Counted from the stretch's first letter, positions 33,608-42,712 are shown. The stretch: DNA of 64,000 nt from Planctomycetaceae bacterium (GCA_021732845.1 JAKFUF010000018.1:1-64000), one strand, 5' to 3'. Notes: generated by a model from the letters alone, not told the origin. Made by a program: numbers and translations.

Positions 33608-34432
33608 TCACGCATGTGCTGGGCGAAATCCTTGGTGCGACTCTTTGCACGCCGCCTGATGTTCCGCCTGCTTCTTCGCCAGTTCCTCCAGGGCCCGCTG
33701 CACCTCCGGCGTTGGCTTTGTGTTGTCCCGGATCTCTTCGAGCAGCCCCGGAATGACGGCCAGAGACTTGGACTGTGCCGCCATCTCGATTGCCATCGTC
33801 TTGCTGGTTGCGACCTCCGCAGCCAGGTATTCCCGGTGTGCCTTGACGATCGGGTTGGCGACGTGGAACCACGCGACGTACAGCATGGAGAACACGAGGA
33901 ACCATTGCGGCCCCCAGTCAGCCACGCGTTCCCAGTTCATGTCGGCCAGCAACAGAAGCGGAAAAGCGAAACAAGCCATCACCGCGGGAGGGGTTGGCGG
34001 CCCCGGTGGAAGTGGCAGGTCTGGTCGGTTGTCCCTCACGAGTTTCAGCAGCGCGTCACCCGCCAGTTTGAGCGACACCGCAACGGCCGCACTGGCCACC
34101 CCAAGGTCAAGGTGGCTGACGTATTGCTGCACCCCCGGCAGGTAGACCAGCGCCATCGCCGAGAGGGAATAGGTTGCATTCCGCCACGCGGCCCGCTTGT
34201 CCTCCAGGCTGAGCGGCCAGCCCGCCCTGGCCCGCAGTGCCACATCTCCCAGGATCAGACCGACAGCCGTGACCAGTGGGGCATAGATCCCCACGTCCGG
34301 TTCGCCCAGCGTAATGAGCCACGCGGACACGAAAGCGGCCAGGGCAATCACGCCTTTGGCAGCCAGTGACCGCAGGTCGGTCCAGTCGAGTTGAAAGGCC
34401 CGAGAATCGTAAGATTCAATCTTCATTTTCAC
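33608..34432 (-). CDS. multi-TM membrane protein, holin-like
   Basis: A protein of 274 aa with about five hydrophobic helices: GVIALAAFVSAWLITLG, APLVTAVGLILGDVA, TYSLSAMALVYLPG, VMACFAFPLLLLADM and WFLVFSMLYVAWFHV, followed by a cytoplasmic coiled coil (residues 205-260). Located just upstream of the Trx/peptidase cluster in the transcript, so holin is a reasonable guess, although larger than most holins. Overlaps the upstream gene by ATGA. Confidence 0.55.
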   Translation of the reverse strand: MKMKIESYDSRAFQLDWTDLRSLAAKGVIALAAFVSAWLITLGEPDVGIYAPLVTAVGLILGDVALRARAGWPLSLEDKRAAWRNATYSLSAMALVYLPGVQQYVSHLDLGVASAAVAVSLKLAGDALLKLVRDNRPDLPLPPGPPTPPAVMACFAFPLLLLADMNWERVADWGPQWFLVFSMLYVAWFHVANPIVKAHREYLAAEVATSKTMAIEMAAQSKSLAVIPGLLEEIRDNTKPTPEVQRALEELAKKQAEHQAACKESHQGFRPAHA

Positions 34433-34782
34433 TGCACCTGCACGGTGTGGATGCGATACTCAAAATTGGCTGTGCCCGACCGCTCGAACTCGCGGTTCGC
34501 CACGGGCTGCACCTCGTAGACTTCGGTTCCATCTGTGATTCGGTCGAACTGCTGCGGCTCGTGCGGCTGCCCTGCCAGGACGAGATCCGCCACGAGGATC
34601 AGGTAGTCCCGTTGCCGCTGCGTGACGACGAATCCTTCGACCGTGGCGTTCTCCACCACTGTCTGCCCGACCACTGCCCGGACCGTCGCCGACTTCGAAC
34701 CGCTGGCGTACAGGACACTGCGGCCGGCCAGTTGATTGACCGTCGTCAGTGCCCCCTGCAATGCCAGCTCGAACGGGTCCAC
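34429..34782 (-). CDS. head-tail joining-type protein
   Basis: A protein of 117 aa: helix MDPFELALQGALTTVNQLAG, then beta strands RSVLYASGSKSATVRAVVG, ADLVLAG, DRITDGTEVYEVQPV. This pattern (polar strands around a PxxxDxI..G..Y.V) is that of phage head-tail joining or stopper proteins. Position after the capsid genes in transcription order agrees. Confidence 0.6.
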   Translation of the reverse strand: MDPFELALQGALTTVNQLAGRSVLYASGSKSATVRAVVGQTVVENATVEGFVVTQRQRDYLILVADLVLAGQPHEPQQFDRITDGTEVYEVQPVANREFERSGTANFEYRIHTVQVQ

Positions 34783-34785
34783 GGC

Positions 34786-35043
34786 TCACTCCGCGACGAT
34801 GGCGACCAGCCCGTTTGGCTGGGTCTCGACCTGCTGAACATGGAACGTGCGTTCCTGGCCGTCGATCACCTCGCGGATTTCGTCGCCAGCCTGCGGAACG
34901 ACAGGCTTGCTGTCCAGTTCCAGGCCGGCAGGGTCGACGGTGTATTCCCGTAGATCCCCCGCCGGTTCCACGGTTGCCGCCACGCGAACACTGTGGTTCC
35001 CGCGGCCGAAATAGATGCTTGTATTCATGGCGTGATTCATCAA
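34786..35043 (-). CDS. small head completion-type protein
   Basis: A protein of 85 aa from ATG 35043 (or 80 aa from 35028). All-beta, with GRGNHSVRVAATVEPAG, EYTVDPAGLELDS and EVIDGQERTFHVQQVE. Sits 3 bp from the next gene. Likely a small head-tail connector or decoration protein. No family named with confidence. Confidence 0.5.
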   Translation of the reverse strand: MMNHAMNTSIYFGRGNHSVRVAATVEPAGDLREYTVDPAGLELDSKPVVPQAGDEIREVIDGQERTFHVQQVETQPNGLVAIVAE

Positions 35044-35086
35044 AGAGGCGAACAGGCCGGGCCCACAGCGAACCCGGCGGGTTGGA

Positions 35087-35494
35087 TCAGAACAGGAGTT
35101 CGGCGGTCATGGACTTGGCGGCCGCACTGTCCGAAGCGGAGTTCGTCGCCCGGACACGGATGTACCGTTCCACGTCGACCGGCAGCCGGACTTGGATCGT
35201 TGCCGCAGCCGCTCCGACACCGCCGGCCCCGGTCTGAACGATCACGTCCGGATAGATGACCGTGGGCGAGCCGAACGCCACATCGTCATCCATCTGAACG
35301 CTGTATTTCATCGTGCTGGCGTTGGCCAACTCGCCCACAGCCAGCAGCGGAGCGCTGATCTTCAGTTCGACATTGGCCAGATGGTCACCCTTGGTGCCAT
35401 GCCCCAGGTCGAATCCGTCTGTGTAGACGGACGACGCCCCGGCCGGCAGCGCCTTGGTGGCGATCAACTGTGCGTCTTTGAGCAGAAAACCCAT
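35087..35494 (-). CDS. Bbp16-like capsid cement protein
   Basis: A protein of 135 aa: MGFLLKDAQLIATKALPAGA, FDLGHGTKGDHLANVELKIS, then a beta sandwich ending YIRVRATNSASDSA. The order (small cement protein directly before the major capsid gene in the genome map, after it in transcription) and the opening LLKDAQ resemble Bbp16-family capsid cement proteins. It would stabilise the capsid lattice. Confidence 0.6.
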   Translation of the reverse strand: MGFLLKDAQLIATKALPAGASSVYTDGFDLGHGTKGDHLANVELKISAPLLAVGELANASTMKYSVQMDDDVAFGSPTVIYPDVIVQTGAGGVGAAAATIQVRLPVDVERYIRVRATNSASDSAAAKSMTAELLF

Positions 35495-35569
35495 GATTGA
35501 ATCCCCGTGGGGTTGAGGTCTTTTGAAGCAACGGGAGCCTGATCAGCCTCTACCCGCCGCCGTCACCGA

Positions 35570-36484
35570 TCACGCAATCGCTTCGGTGTCCAGGATGCTG
35601 TCCGTGGGATGGATCGGGATCCCAAACGACTCCGTGGGGATCGGTGCGGGAGCGCCAGTCACGTTGGTTGCCGTGCGGGACTGCTGAAGTTGCTTCAGCG
35701 ACCGGCGGGAACAGAGCAGGAATTCCGGCTTCTGACCGACCGGGAACAGGGCCAGCAGTTCGCTGATCTTGGCGTCCGTCAGGCCCTTGCCGCTGTCTGC
35801 TGTCAGGTTCTTGATCCGGCCGCACGCGTATTTGCTGCCAACCTGCAATCCGATCCGGCAAAGGATTTCCTGCATGTAGGCGGTGTACTTGTTACCGCTG
35901 CCGTCAGTCACGGGGATCTTCGCCACGTCCTCCATCTGCAGATTGCCGTTGTTGCCAGCAACCCAGATGGTCTGCTGCACGCCAACCCGCACACCCCAGC
36001 ATGAACTGCCCGTGTTGGCAGTCGTGCCAGTGGCGTCGTAGACCATGGTGGAGTGAACAGAATCCACCAGTCCGGGATTGCCCTTCGCATCGCCACCGGT
36101 GCCACGCCCGTAATAGAACGTGCTGCCCAGCAGGATCATGGAGGCTTCGAGCTGAGCCGCCGCCTCCAGGGCGATCCAGGCCGCCGCCCCGTCCTCGTAG
36201 GCGTCAGCGACTGCCACGTCGCATTCCCACCGAGGGTTCAGAATGAACGCCTCGATCAGGCGTTCCTCAAAGGTCGACTTGGTTGCCGCGGCTCCTTCGT
36301 TCGCACTGCGGAATGCGACCGTGGGGAGCGTGGTCCGGACGAGGGTTTTGTAATTGATGCCCTTGATGGGGCGCATGGGCACCATCTGCACTTCCGGGTG
36401 CGCCCGCTGAACTTCCTCGATGATGCCGGCAATCGCGTCATGGCCGTTGGCCTTTGCGATGTCGAGCAGTGTGGTAACAGCCAT
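35570..36484 (-). CDS. major capsid protein
   Basis: A protein of 304 aa with N-terminal MAVTTLLDIAKANGHDAIAG and a predicted HK97-type fold: EVQMVPMRPIKGINYKTLVR, FEERLIEAFILNPRWECDV, then KPEFLLCSRRSLKQLQQSRT, PTESFGIPIHPTDSILDTE at the C-terminus. This is the Bbp17-like class of capsid proteins. Gene order cement-capsid-scaffold-portal supports the call. Confidence 0.85.
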   Translation of the reverse strand: MAVTTLLDIAKANGHDAIAGIIEEVQRAHPEVQMVPMRPIKGINYKTLVRTTLPTVAFRSANEGAAATKSTFEERLIEAFILNPRWECDVAVADAYEDGAAAWIALEAAAQLEASMILLGSTFYYGRGTGGDAKGNPGLVDSVHSTMVYDATGTTANTGSSCWGVRVGVQQTIWVAGNNGNLQMEDVAKIPVTDGSGNKYTAYMQEILCRIGLQVGSKYACGRIKNLTADSGKGLTDAKISELLALFPVGQKPEFLLCSRRSLKQLQQSRTATNVTGAPAPIPTESFGIPIHPTDSILDTEAIA

Positions 36485-36555
36485 GATTGACCCTTCGTTG
36501 AAACTGGCGTTGGAGAAAACCCGTCACTTCAAACCCGAGGGGTTGCCCCCGTCGC

Positions 36556-37623
36556 TCACTTCTTTGGAATCTTGATCCCCGCCGCGAATTTGGCCTGGCC
36601 GTCTGACAGCCCGGCAAACTTGATCGGCTCCGGTGGCTTCACGCCGCCCGACACAGCCGTCATCTCGCCGCGCGGCTTCTTGTTGGCCTTCGCCGACAAC
36701 TCCGCGTTCTCGGCCTTCAGGCGTTCGTTCTTCGCCTTCAACCGATCGGCATACTTGGACTGCGCCTGCTCGAACGTGAGCCCCTGCGCGAACCACTTCC
36801 CGCCGATCGTGCCGAAGGCCTTCAGGAACTTCTGGCCGTCCTCAGGCTTCGCCGCAGACTTCTCGGCCTTCTTCCCGCCCTGTGTGAAGGTGACGGGAAC
36901 GCCCTTTTCCTTCGTGCTGAACTGGACCATCGTGCCCCCGTCCTGGCCGTAGGGGCACAGAGCCACGCCACGCAGCGGCCATTCGCGGATGACAGTCAGA
37001 GGCCCGGAGAACTGGCGGCCGTTGACTTCCGTGACGTACCCTTCGGGGATCTCTTCGACCTTGATCCCGTCGCCGCCGAAGAAGATGCTGGCTTGGTAGG
37101 GGATGCCCTCCTTCCCCTTGGCAAACACTTCCGCGGCCCGGTCGGATGGCTTCAGGCTGACCAGGTTCCCCGCGATCGAAAGACCATCGGCCCCGACGTT
37201 GAACTTGTCCGCTTTGCCGATGATTTCGTTGCTGTTATGGCAGTAGTCCAGTGGGATCGACGGCCCCACCTTCATGCCGCTGAAGTCGTGGATTACATTC
37301 CCCCACCAGAAATGTTCCGTGGGATTGGCGGTGCGAGCCAGGATGCTGACGGGTGCGTTGAACTCTTTGTCGCTGTCCTTCGCCTTGGATTCGTCGTCAT
37401 CCATTTCAGCGTCGGACTTCTCGCCGTCGGCCTTGTCTTTGTCCGCGCCGTCTTCGTCATCGTCGTCCAGTTCGTCTTTGGACGCGTCGTCATCGTCCAT
37501 TTCATCCGTGTCGGACTTCTCGCCGTCCGCGAATTTGGCAGCCTTTTTGGGTGGACGGCCGAAGGTGCAGGCTGCGAAGAACGAGAGCGCAGCCGCGGGA
37601 ATGTTCTTTGTTTTGGTGCTCAT
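36556..37623 (-). CDS. prohead protease-scaffold fusion
   Basis: A protein of 355 aa. Residues 35-90 are strongly acidic and low-complexity (DDDDASKDELDDDDEDGADK). Residues 95-245 fit a phage prohead protease: SIPLDYCHNSNEIIGKADKF with the likely catalytic His, IPYQASIFFGGDG with the likely Ser, and TVIREWPLRGVALCPYGQDG. Residues 290-330 are a coiled coil (FEQAQSKYADRLKAKNERLK) as in scaffolds. It would organise and mature the capsid. Overlaps the portal gene by ATGA. Confidence 0.75.
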   Translation of the reverse strand: MSTKTKNIPAAALSFFAACTFGRPPKKAAKFADGEKSDTDEMDDDDASKDELDDDDEDGADKDKADGEKSDAEMDDDESKAKDSDKEFNAPVSILARTANPTEHFWWGNVIHDFSGMKVGPSIPLDYCHNSNEIIGKADKFNVGADGLSIAGNLVSLKPSDRAAEVFAKGKEGIPYQASIFFGGDGIKVEEIPEGYVTEVNGRQFSGPLTVIREWPLRGVALCPYGQDGGTMVQFSTKEKGVPVTFTQGGKKAEKSAAKPEDGQKFLKAFGTIGGKWFAQGLTFEQAQSKYADRLKAKNERLKAENAELSAKANKKPRGEMTAVSGGVKPPEPIKFAGLSDGQAKFAAGIKIPKK

Positions 37624-39101
37624 TTCGCTGCGACTCCAGGAATCAATGCGTTCAGTGGGTTTGCCGACAGTGGCAGCCCGGCGGCTTCGAAAACCTTCTT
37701 CTCCTGCGCCTGCTCGCGCACAACATCGCGCCAGTCAATGCCCTGTTCACGCAGAATACGCGTGCGGCTTGTGAGCCCCGCCCCGAGTGCGGCAATGCCG
37801 GCCTGCACCTCATTCAGAGGGTCGATCCACGGCAGCCCGGTCGGGATCCACTCGAAGCGGATGTCTTCCGGCTTAACGTCGATCTCGCCGTCTTCGATCG
37901 CGATCATCAACCGCCAGAACGTCAGTTCGTCCAGCAAATCGTTGTTGTCGGACCGCTTGTCCTGAGCCGACATTTCGTACTGCAACAGAGCCTGACGCGC
38001 CCCTGAATAGTTCGCGTAATTCTCTGCATAAAAACTGAACGGCAGATCCAGCGCCTTCATGCTGACGCTGATCATAATTTGGCTGAAGTTCTGGAACTGA
38101 TCAGACGGCGATGACGACTCCAGAAACTCGGCCCGGTCATTTGGGTCCAGGTCCAGAATCTGCGGACCGGCCCCCAGGTCGATCTTGTATCGCGGGCCCT
38201 CGTCCTCAGTGGTCGCCTCTTCGTCCTCTTCCTCTTCGTCGTCTTCAACCTCGCTTTCAGCGTTCAGATCGCTGAGGGTCCCCAGGCTGTCCGACGATTC
38301 GCGGAAGATGGACAAGGCAAACATCTGCTGGACCTTGGCCTTGGCCAGTGCCAGGTCAAAGCCCTCGTAGGTATCCCGCAACGTGTTCAGCGCTGGTGCG
38401 AACGGACTGATTCCCCGCGTCTGGTCAACACGGTCAAAGTATCCATGCAGGATCATGTTCTCGGCGGGCACCATCCGCTCGAAAATCATGGCGGACGAAC
38501 CGCCGATTTGGTCGTACTGCTTCAGCCGCTTGCAAACGCAGTAGGCAATCGCCTTGTTTGCGTCGTCCGTCTGCACGCCATGCAGTAGCGGCATTGGACC
38601 GGTAAACCCCGGAATGCCCCCGTCCGGCGTGCGGATCCGGTCCCCCTCGATCGCCTGCAGCCGCCCGTCGTTCAGCTTGATAATCCCTATGTCACCGTCG
38701 ACCGTGCGGCGACACTCGGCCAGCCGAATCAGCCGCCGCAGCGGATGTCGCCCCGCCACGTCGCAGTTCTTCGCCTTCGACCAGTTGCGGATAAAGGCTT
38801 CGACAATGTTGTCTACCCGGTCCGAACCGGAGCATGACCGAAACGTGAACGTGCTGACATAGTCCAGATGCTTCCGGATCATCCACGCTGCGAGCGAGAA
38901 GTTACGCGGGATGTCCCGAGCCGCGCTGAGCAGCTTCCGCCGCTCGATGTTCGTAAGCTCGGCGTCCTCGCTGCGGAGAATGCCGTCCGGAGCTTTCCGT
39001 TTGTTCTTCGACGTTGTGGCGTCGTATTTGAATTGTGCCCGGCGGTTCCCGGACAGCTCCCGCCACGCGGCCTTCATCGCATTGAGCACTCGGGAGGTCA
39101 T
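37620..39101 (-). CDS. portal protein (lambda type)
   Basis: A protein of 493 aa from ATG 39101, preceded by GGGGGGA; an in-frame ATG at 39173 is less likely. Portal features: RDIPRNFSLAAWMIRKHLDY, VVDGD-type DGDIGIIKLNDGRLQAIEGD, ERMVPAENMILHGYFDRVD, TRGISPFAPALNTLRDTYEG, ALDLPFSFYAENYANYSGAR. An acidic insert (EVEDDEEEEDEEATTEDE) lies mid-protein. Forms the dodecameric DNA gate. The start overlaps gpW (ATGA). Confidence 0.85.
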   Translation of the reverse strand: MTSRVLNAMKAAWRELSGNRRAQFKYDATTSKNKRKAPDGILRSEDAELTNIERRKLLSAARDIPRNFSLAAWMIRKHLDYVSTFTFRSCSGSDRVDNIVEAFIRNWSKAKNCDVAGRHPLRRLIRLAECRRTVDGDIGIIKLNDGRLQAIEGDRIRTPDGGIPGFTGPMPLLHGVQTDDANKAIAYCVCKRLKQYDQIGGSSAMIFERMVPAENMILHGYFDRVDQTRGISPFAPALNTLRDTYEGFDLALAKAKVQQMFALSIFRESSDSLGTLSDLNAESEVEDDEEEEDEEATTEDEGPRYKIDLGAGPQILDLDPNDRAEFLESSSPSDQFQNFSQIMISVSMKALDLPFSFYAENYANYSGARQALLQYEMSAQDKRSDNNDLLDELTFWRLMIAIEDGEIDVKPEDIRFEWIPTGLPWIDPLNEVQAGIAALGAGLTSRTRILREQGIDWRDVVREQAQEKKVFEAAGLPLSANPLNALIPGVAAK

Positions 39102-39304
39102 ACATCCCCCCGAATGTAAACTTGAGCCACGCGCGGCCGGCTGCCGTTTGACCTGGCCAGCTTTCGCTTCCAATAGTCGTACTGCTTGGTGAGATCGGCG
39201 TAGGAAACCGAACGCCCGTCAACGGTCACGGACTGGACACCGACGTTTGCCGCAAGCAACGTCTCCAGTTTCGTAACCATCGTCTGAGCGAACGCGTCAG
39301 CCAT
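39098..39304 (-). CDS. gpW-like head-tail joining protein
   Basis: A protein of 68 aa: ADAFAQTMVTKLETLLAANV, VTVDGRSVSYADLTKQYDYW, KRKLARS. The helix-hairpin-helix pattern with VSYADL..R.. is that of lambda gpW. It joins the filled head to the tail. Directly coupled to the portal gene. Confidence 0.8.
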   Translation of the reverse strand: MADAFAQTMVTKLETLLAANVGVQSVTVDGRSVSYADLTKQYDYWKRKLARSNGSRPRVAQVYIRGDV

Positions 39305-39311
39305 GAAAACC

Positions 39312-39352
39312 AGAAGCCCATGCAGAGGATTGCGGCCCCCGCATGGGCTTCT
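39312..39352. terminator. 12-bp hairpin before gpW gene
   Basis: Perfect arms agaagcccatgc and gcatgggcttct have a 17-nt loop, with T-rich text on both strands (tattttta rightward, ggttttc leftward). On the leftward strand it precedes gpW and follows a possible promoter, so it may be a late-gene attenuator or antitermination site rather than a plain terminator. Confidence 0.6.
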
Positions 39353-39385
39353 TATTTTTAGGCTGATCAGGCCGTTATGTGGTCG

Positions 39386-39413
39386 ATTCTAAATCGCTGC
39401 GGTGGGTGATCAA
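39386..39413 (-). promoter_or_regulatory. candidate late promoter, leftward
   Basis: TTGATC (39413-39408), 16-bp spacer, TAGAAT (39391-39386) in the only sizeable gap of the late operon (39305-39456), upstream of gpW/portal. The nearby palindrome aattcgg-atc-ccgaatt at 39442-39458 could be an operator or end the terminase transcript. Confidence 0.35.
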
Positions 39414-39456
39414 GCCCTTTACGCAGCACGCGACCAGAATAAATTCGGATCCCGAA

Positions 39457-39714
39457 TTATTTTTCGTAGGTCCGGTCAATTCGCGCCTGCCCACAGGCCT
39501 TGCAACAGGTCCTGCGCCGGACGATCTTCGTAAACGCGATCTCTCTCCCGGTCGCTGGGTCGGTTCGTGTGCCCTGGCACTCCTGTTGAGTTGTGCCCTC
39601 ATAAGGCGTCCGGTCCGTGCTTCCGCAGTTCTGGCAGCGGGACAGTTCAACCGTCACGTCGATTTTGCTCACAGTAGATTTTCCTGGCGGTCTCCCGCGT
39701 TGCTTGGTACTCAT
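39457..39714 (-). CDS. zinc-finger protein next to terminase
   Basis: A protein of 85 aa: basic AT-hook-like start (MSTKQRGRPPGKSTVSK), then CQNCGSTD and later CCKACGQARID, a four-cysteine zinc binding site, with CQG between. RGRPPGK is an AT-hook core, so DNA binding is likely. Overlaps the terminase stop by ATGA; might act as a DNA-recognition factor for packaging. No separate small terminase was found. Confidence 0.6.
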   Translation of the reverse strand: MSTKQRGRPPGKSTVSKIDVTVELSRCQNCGSTDRTPYEGTTQQECQGTRTDPATGREIAFTKIVRRRTCCKACGQARIDRTYEK

Positions 39715-41906
39715 TCCGCCCCCATCGTATATGCGCCGCCGCGACGTGTTTTAGGCTTCCGCTTCTTCTTGGATTTCTTCGCCGTCGTCTGGCCGACATG
39801 AACCTTGAGCCCAATTAAAGCCCCAGCCACGCACGCCCCAGTAGCTCCGTCCAGCCAGTGATTGTCCGGCTTGTTCGGCGGGTGAACCCACTCCTCCAGC
39901 GTGCGGCCGTTGCCGGCGGTCTGGATCGGAACTTCGGCCGTCAGATGCTGGGCGAACAGCTTGTGTTCGATCGGCTTGTCACCGTACAGGGACAGGCAAC
40001 CAGAGTCGCCGATCGCCGCGCGGAGTCGGTTCATCAGGAATGTCTTCCAGGCGTTGGCGTCATAGTTGACGTGGCGGCCGGCAGTACTCGGCGGGCTCAC
40101 GATCACGTTCGGGATAATGATCATGCCAGGCTTCGGGTCGTATTCGTGCAGCGGCTTGTTCCTCGCTCCGACGTACTTGCCGTGGCTCGGCATCAGGATT
40201 GCCTTGAACTTCGACCGACGGCAGAACTCGTAAATCTCCTTCGTCCACTTGCCGGCGTCGACCAGCGCCCGGGACACCGACATTTCTCCGCCACCTTCAT
40301 GCTCCAGGGGAGTCCCCAGCACTTCCTCAGTGCAGGCCTGCAGCGCGGCGATGATCCGGGCCTCGACGCCACCGGTCTTGATCACGGACGAAATCGGCAC
40401 CGGTGGATCACGCTGCAGGAAGTGGGAGCGCTTCTGGTCGGGCCATGTGCCGTAGTCCGTGAAGACACCGGTGAACCCGTCCACGAGGGCCATCCGGACC
40501 CAAAAAATGATCTCCTGATGCACGTCGAAGAATGCCGTCAGGTGTGTGGCCCAAACGGGCACCAGGCTGCGCGGGATACCGCTGACCTTGTTCATCACCT
40601 GGCTTTCAGTCAGCGGCGGGCTTTCCGTGAGCAGAAGCTTCTTCTCGACAGGCTTGCCTTGGGCCTCCGTGGAGAACACTTCTTCGCCCTTGTCAAACAG
40701 ATAGTTGTACGCGTGCTGCACCGCCGACACTTCAACCTTCGGATTGAAGCAGCTCTGCCAGGACACTTCGCAACCGGCGTCCATCACCTGGCGGTTCGCG
40801 ACGTACAGTTCGTGAGCCTTCTTCCACGCGCGCTGCCGGTCCCCGACCTTCTCTTTGTCGTAGGACATGAAGATGCGTTCGTATTCCCGCCACAGCGTCT
40901 CGTGAGCATCAGCCCACCGCTTGACCATCGGGATGACACGACCCTCCCAACCGGGGCTCTTCTCCGGATCCAGGAGCGAATGCATCACGCAGCCGTTGTT
41001 CATCACGGTGCCGTTGCAGATGATCGCCAGTGAGCTGCGGTGTCCCCCGAGGTTGCCGATGCTGGCGTTGATCACCTTCAGTCGCTTGGCGGTCTGCAGG
41101 GGTTGCTCCGCGCTCATTGGCGTCTGCGGGTCGTCGATCAGGATTGCATCCGGACGCTGGTTCACCCCGTCGCAGTGCCGCTTGTATTTCATCCCCAACA
41201 GTGCCGCCAGGATGCCACGGGTCTCGATCTTGGCTTCGCTGCAGAGGGTATAGCCTTGATCGTCAATCGGGATGTGCTTCGCCGCGGCCTCATCCTTGCC
41301 CAGCCGGATCGCCGGGAACACGACAGACCCGGAAAGCCACCTGATGTGTGTCAACTCTTCGTTGTGGCTCTGGCTGTGGGCTCCCTGATGGTTGCCGGCC
41401 AGCAGGCGGAATGCGTGGCAGACCTCCGGGAAATCCTCCATCAGCAGATCGTTGTCGATCAGGTCGTTCTGGATGCTGGCGATGCTGTCCTTGGCCAGCG
41501 GTCCGGTGGCAGCGAACAGCGGGAAGTATCGCTTGTGGGCATAGACCGTGGACCAGATCACGGTGTTTTCGGCCGCCGAACTCTTGCCGGCCCCGCGATA
41601 GAACACGTTGGCAAACTTGCCCCCGCTCCCGCCGGTCAGGATGTTCTGCGTGCGGGTGATGAACTCGATGTGGTCGTCGCCGAACGGGCTCAGGCCGGTG
41701 GAGTTCGGGAAATAGATCTGCAGGAACAGCGGAAGATCCAGCCGGCACGCCTCGCGCCGGTCCGGATCCACCACGGCCGGAATCTCGCCGATGTCCGCCG
41801 CCTTCCGGTGGATCTCACGCGAACGCTTCGCCATCCGCACACGATGGGCGTCGCCAGGATCAACAAGCGCAACCTGCGGAGTTTCGTCGAAGGATTCGAG
41901 TTTCAT
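39711..41906 (-). CDS. terminase large subunit
   Basis: A protein of 731 aa. ATPase domain with Walker A YRGAGKSS (103-110) and Walker B DAILIDDPQTP (253-263), and coupling text NLGGHRSSLAIICNGTVMN. The C-terminal nuclease half contains VDGFTGVFTDYGTWPD, RRSKFKAILMPSHGKYVGAR and the end motif NHWLDGATGACVAGAL. Packages phage DNA by cutting and translocating into the prohead via the portal. Longer than many terminases, similar to GpA-type proteins. Confidence 0.85.
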   Translation of the reverse strand: MKLESFDETPQVALVDPGDAHRVRMAKRSREIHRKAADIGEIPAVVDPDRREACRLDLPLFLQIYFPNSTGLSPFGDDHIEFITRTQNILTGGSGGKFANVFYRGAGKSSAAENTVIWSTVYAHKRYFPLFAATGPLAKDSIASIQNDLIDNDLLMEDFPEVCHAFRLLAGNHQGAHSQSHNEELTHIRWLSGSVVFPAIRLGKDEAAAKHIPIDDQGYTLCSEAKIETRGILAALLGMKYKRHCDGVNQRPDAILIDDPQTPMSAEQPLQTAKRLKVINASIGNLGGHRSSLAIICNGTVMNNGCVMHSLLDPEKSPGWEGRVIPMVKRWADAHETLWREYERIFMSYDKEKVGDRQRAWKKAHELYVANRQVMDAGCEVSWQSCFNPKVEVSAVQHAYNYLFDKGEEVFSTEAQGKPVEKKLLLTESPPLTESQVMNKVSGIPRSLVPVWATHLTAFFDVHQEIIFWVRMALVDGFTGVFTDYGTWPDQKRSHFLQRDPPVPISSVIKTGGVEARIIAALQACTEEVLGTPLEHEGGGEMSVSRALVDAGKWTKEIYEFCRRSKFKAILMPSHGKYVGARNKPLHEYDPKPGMIIIPNVIVSPPSTAGRHVNYDANAWKTFLMNRLRAAIGDSGCLSLYGDKPIEHKLFAQHLTAEVPIQTAGNGRTLEEWVHPPNKPDNHWLDGATGACVAGALIGLKVHVGQTTAKKSKKKRKPKTRRGGAYTMGAE

Positions 41907-41989
41907 TCACCACCGAAAGAAAGACACACGCAATTTGCGACTGTTCCCTGTGTACTCAAAAAGATGTCAACTCGCCGGGAGGACCCAAT

Positions 41990-42712
41990 TCAAGTTGATT
42001 CGCCGATTTCTCCGCTTGCGTCCTGGCCGGAAAATGGCGGGTGAGCAAAGCCCTCATAAACCAATCTGTGTTCTGGGTGCCGTGTGAGCCATCCGCACTC
42101 CACCAGCATGTCCACGAATTCCGCTGGGCTTGGAGGCTCGATCGCTTCACCAGGGCAGCCCATGTCCCTGAGGTCGCAGGCCCTTGCGATGTCCTTGTCT
42201 GTCCACTTCCCGATACGACCGTCAGGCGCGTACGTTCGTTGAAAGTTCTCCAGCAGCATCAGAATCCCGATGGCATGACCCGTAGCGATGCTCAGCCTGT
42301 CGGCAAGGTTGTCAGTTGCTGGATGGTGGATGAAGCGGCAGCGGTTCATTTGGCCTTGCTGCTGGCACTCTTCGTCTGGCCCGTCCCAGTCGTCGCTGTA
42401 GTAGTTTTCGCCACCGTCAATCATGAAGTGCCCGAGCGTGTTCTTCCCGACTTCGACCACCTTCTGGTGCGCTGCGTCGTCTTTGACCACAGTTGAGTTC
42501 AGCACCACGTTGATGATGCAGGCCTTCGAATCGAAGAACGCCTCTGTGACATAGCCGTTCACGCCGGCCTTGGCCGAAGCTTCCGCGAACGCCAGCAGCC
42601 TGATCATCTCGTCGCACTGGCTGTATCTGGAAAAGCAGCTAATGCCGAATGCCTTGACAGTCGCCGGAACGATCTGTTCGGACTTCTCTGCGAACCAATT
42701 CTGTTGCGTCAT
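41990..42712 (-). CDS. hypothetical phage protein
   Basis: A protein of 240 aa with a mixed alpha/beta fold: VTEAFFDSKACIINVVLNST, DDWDGPDEECQQQGQMNRCR, and a C-terminal HTH-like segment (ARACDLRDMGCPGEAIE). Cys/His distribution is irregular. No family recognised. It lies between terminase and the HTH regulator in the same strand. Confidence 0.45.
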   Translation of the reverse strand: MTQQNWFAEKSEQIVPATVKAFGISCFSRYSQCDEMIRLLAFAEASAKAGVNGYVTEAFFDSKACIINVVLNSTVVKDDAAHQKVVEVGKNTLGHFMIDGGENYYSDDWDGPDEECQQQGQMNRCRFIHHPATDNLADRLSIATGHAIGILMLLENFQRTYAPDGRIGKWTDKDIARACDLRDMGCPGEAIEPPSPAEFVDMLVECGWLTRHPEHRLVYEGFAHPPFSGQDASGEIGEST

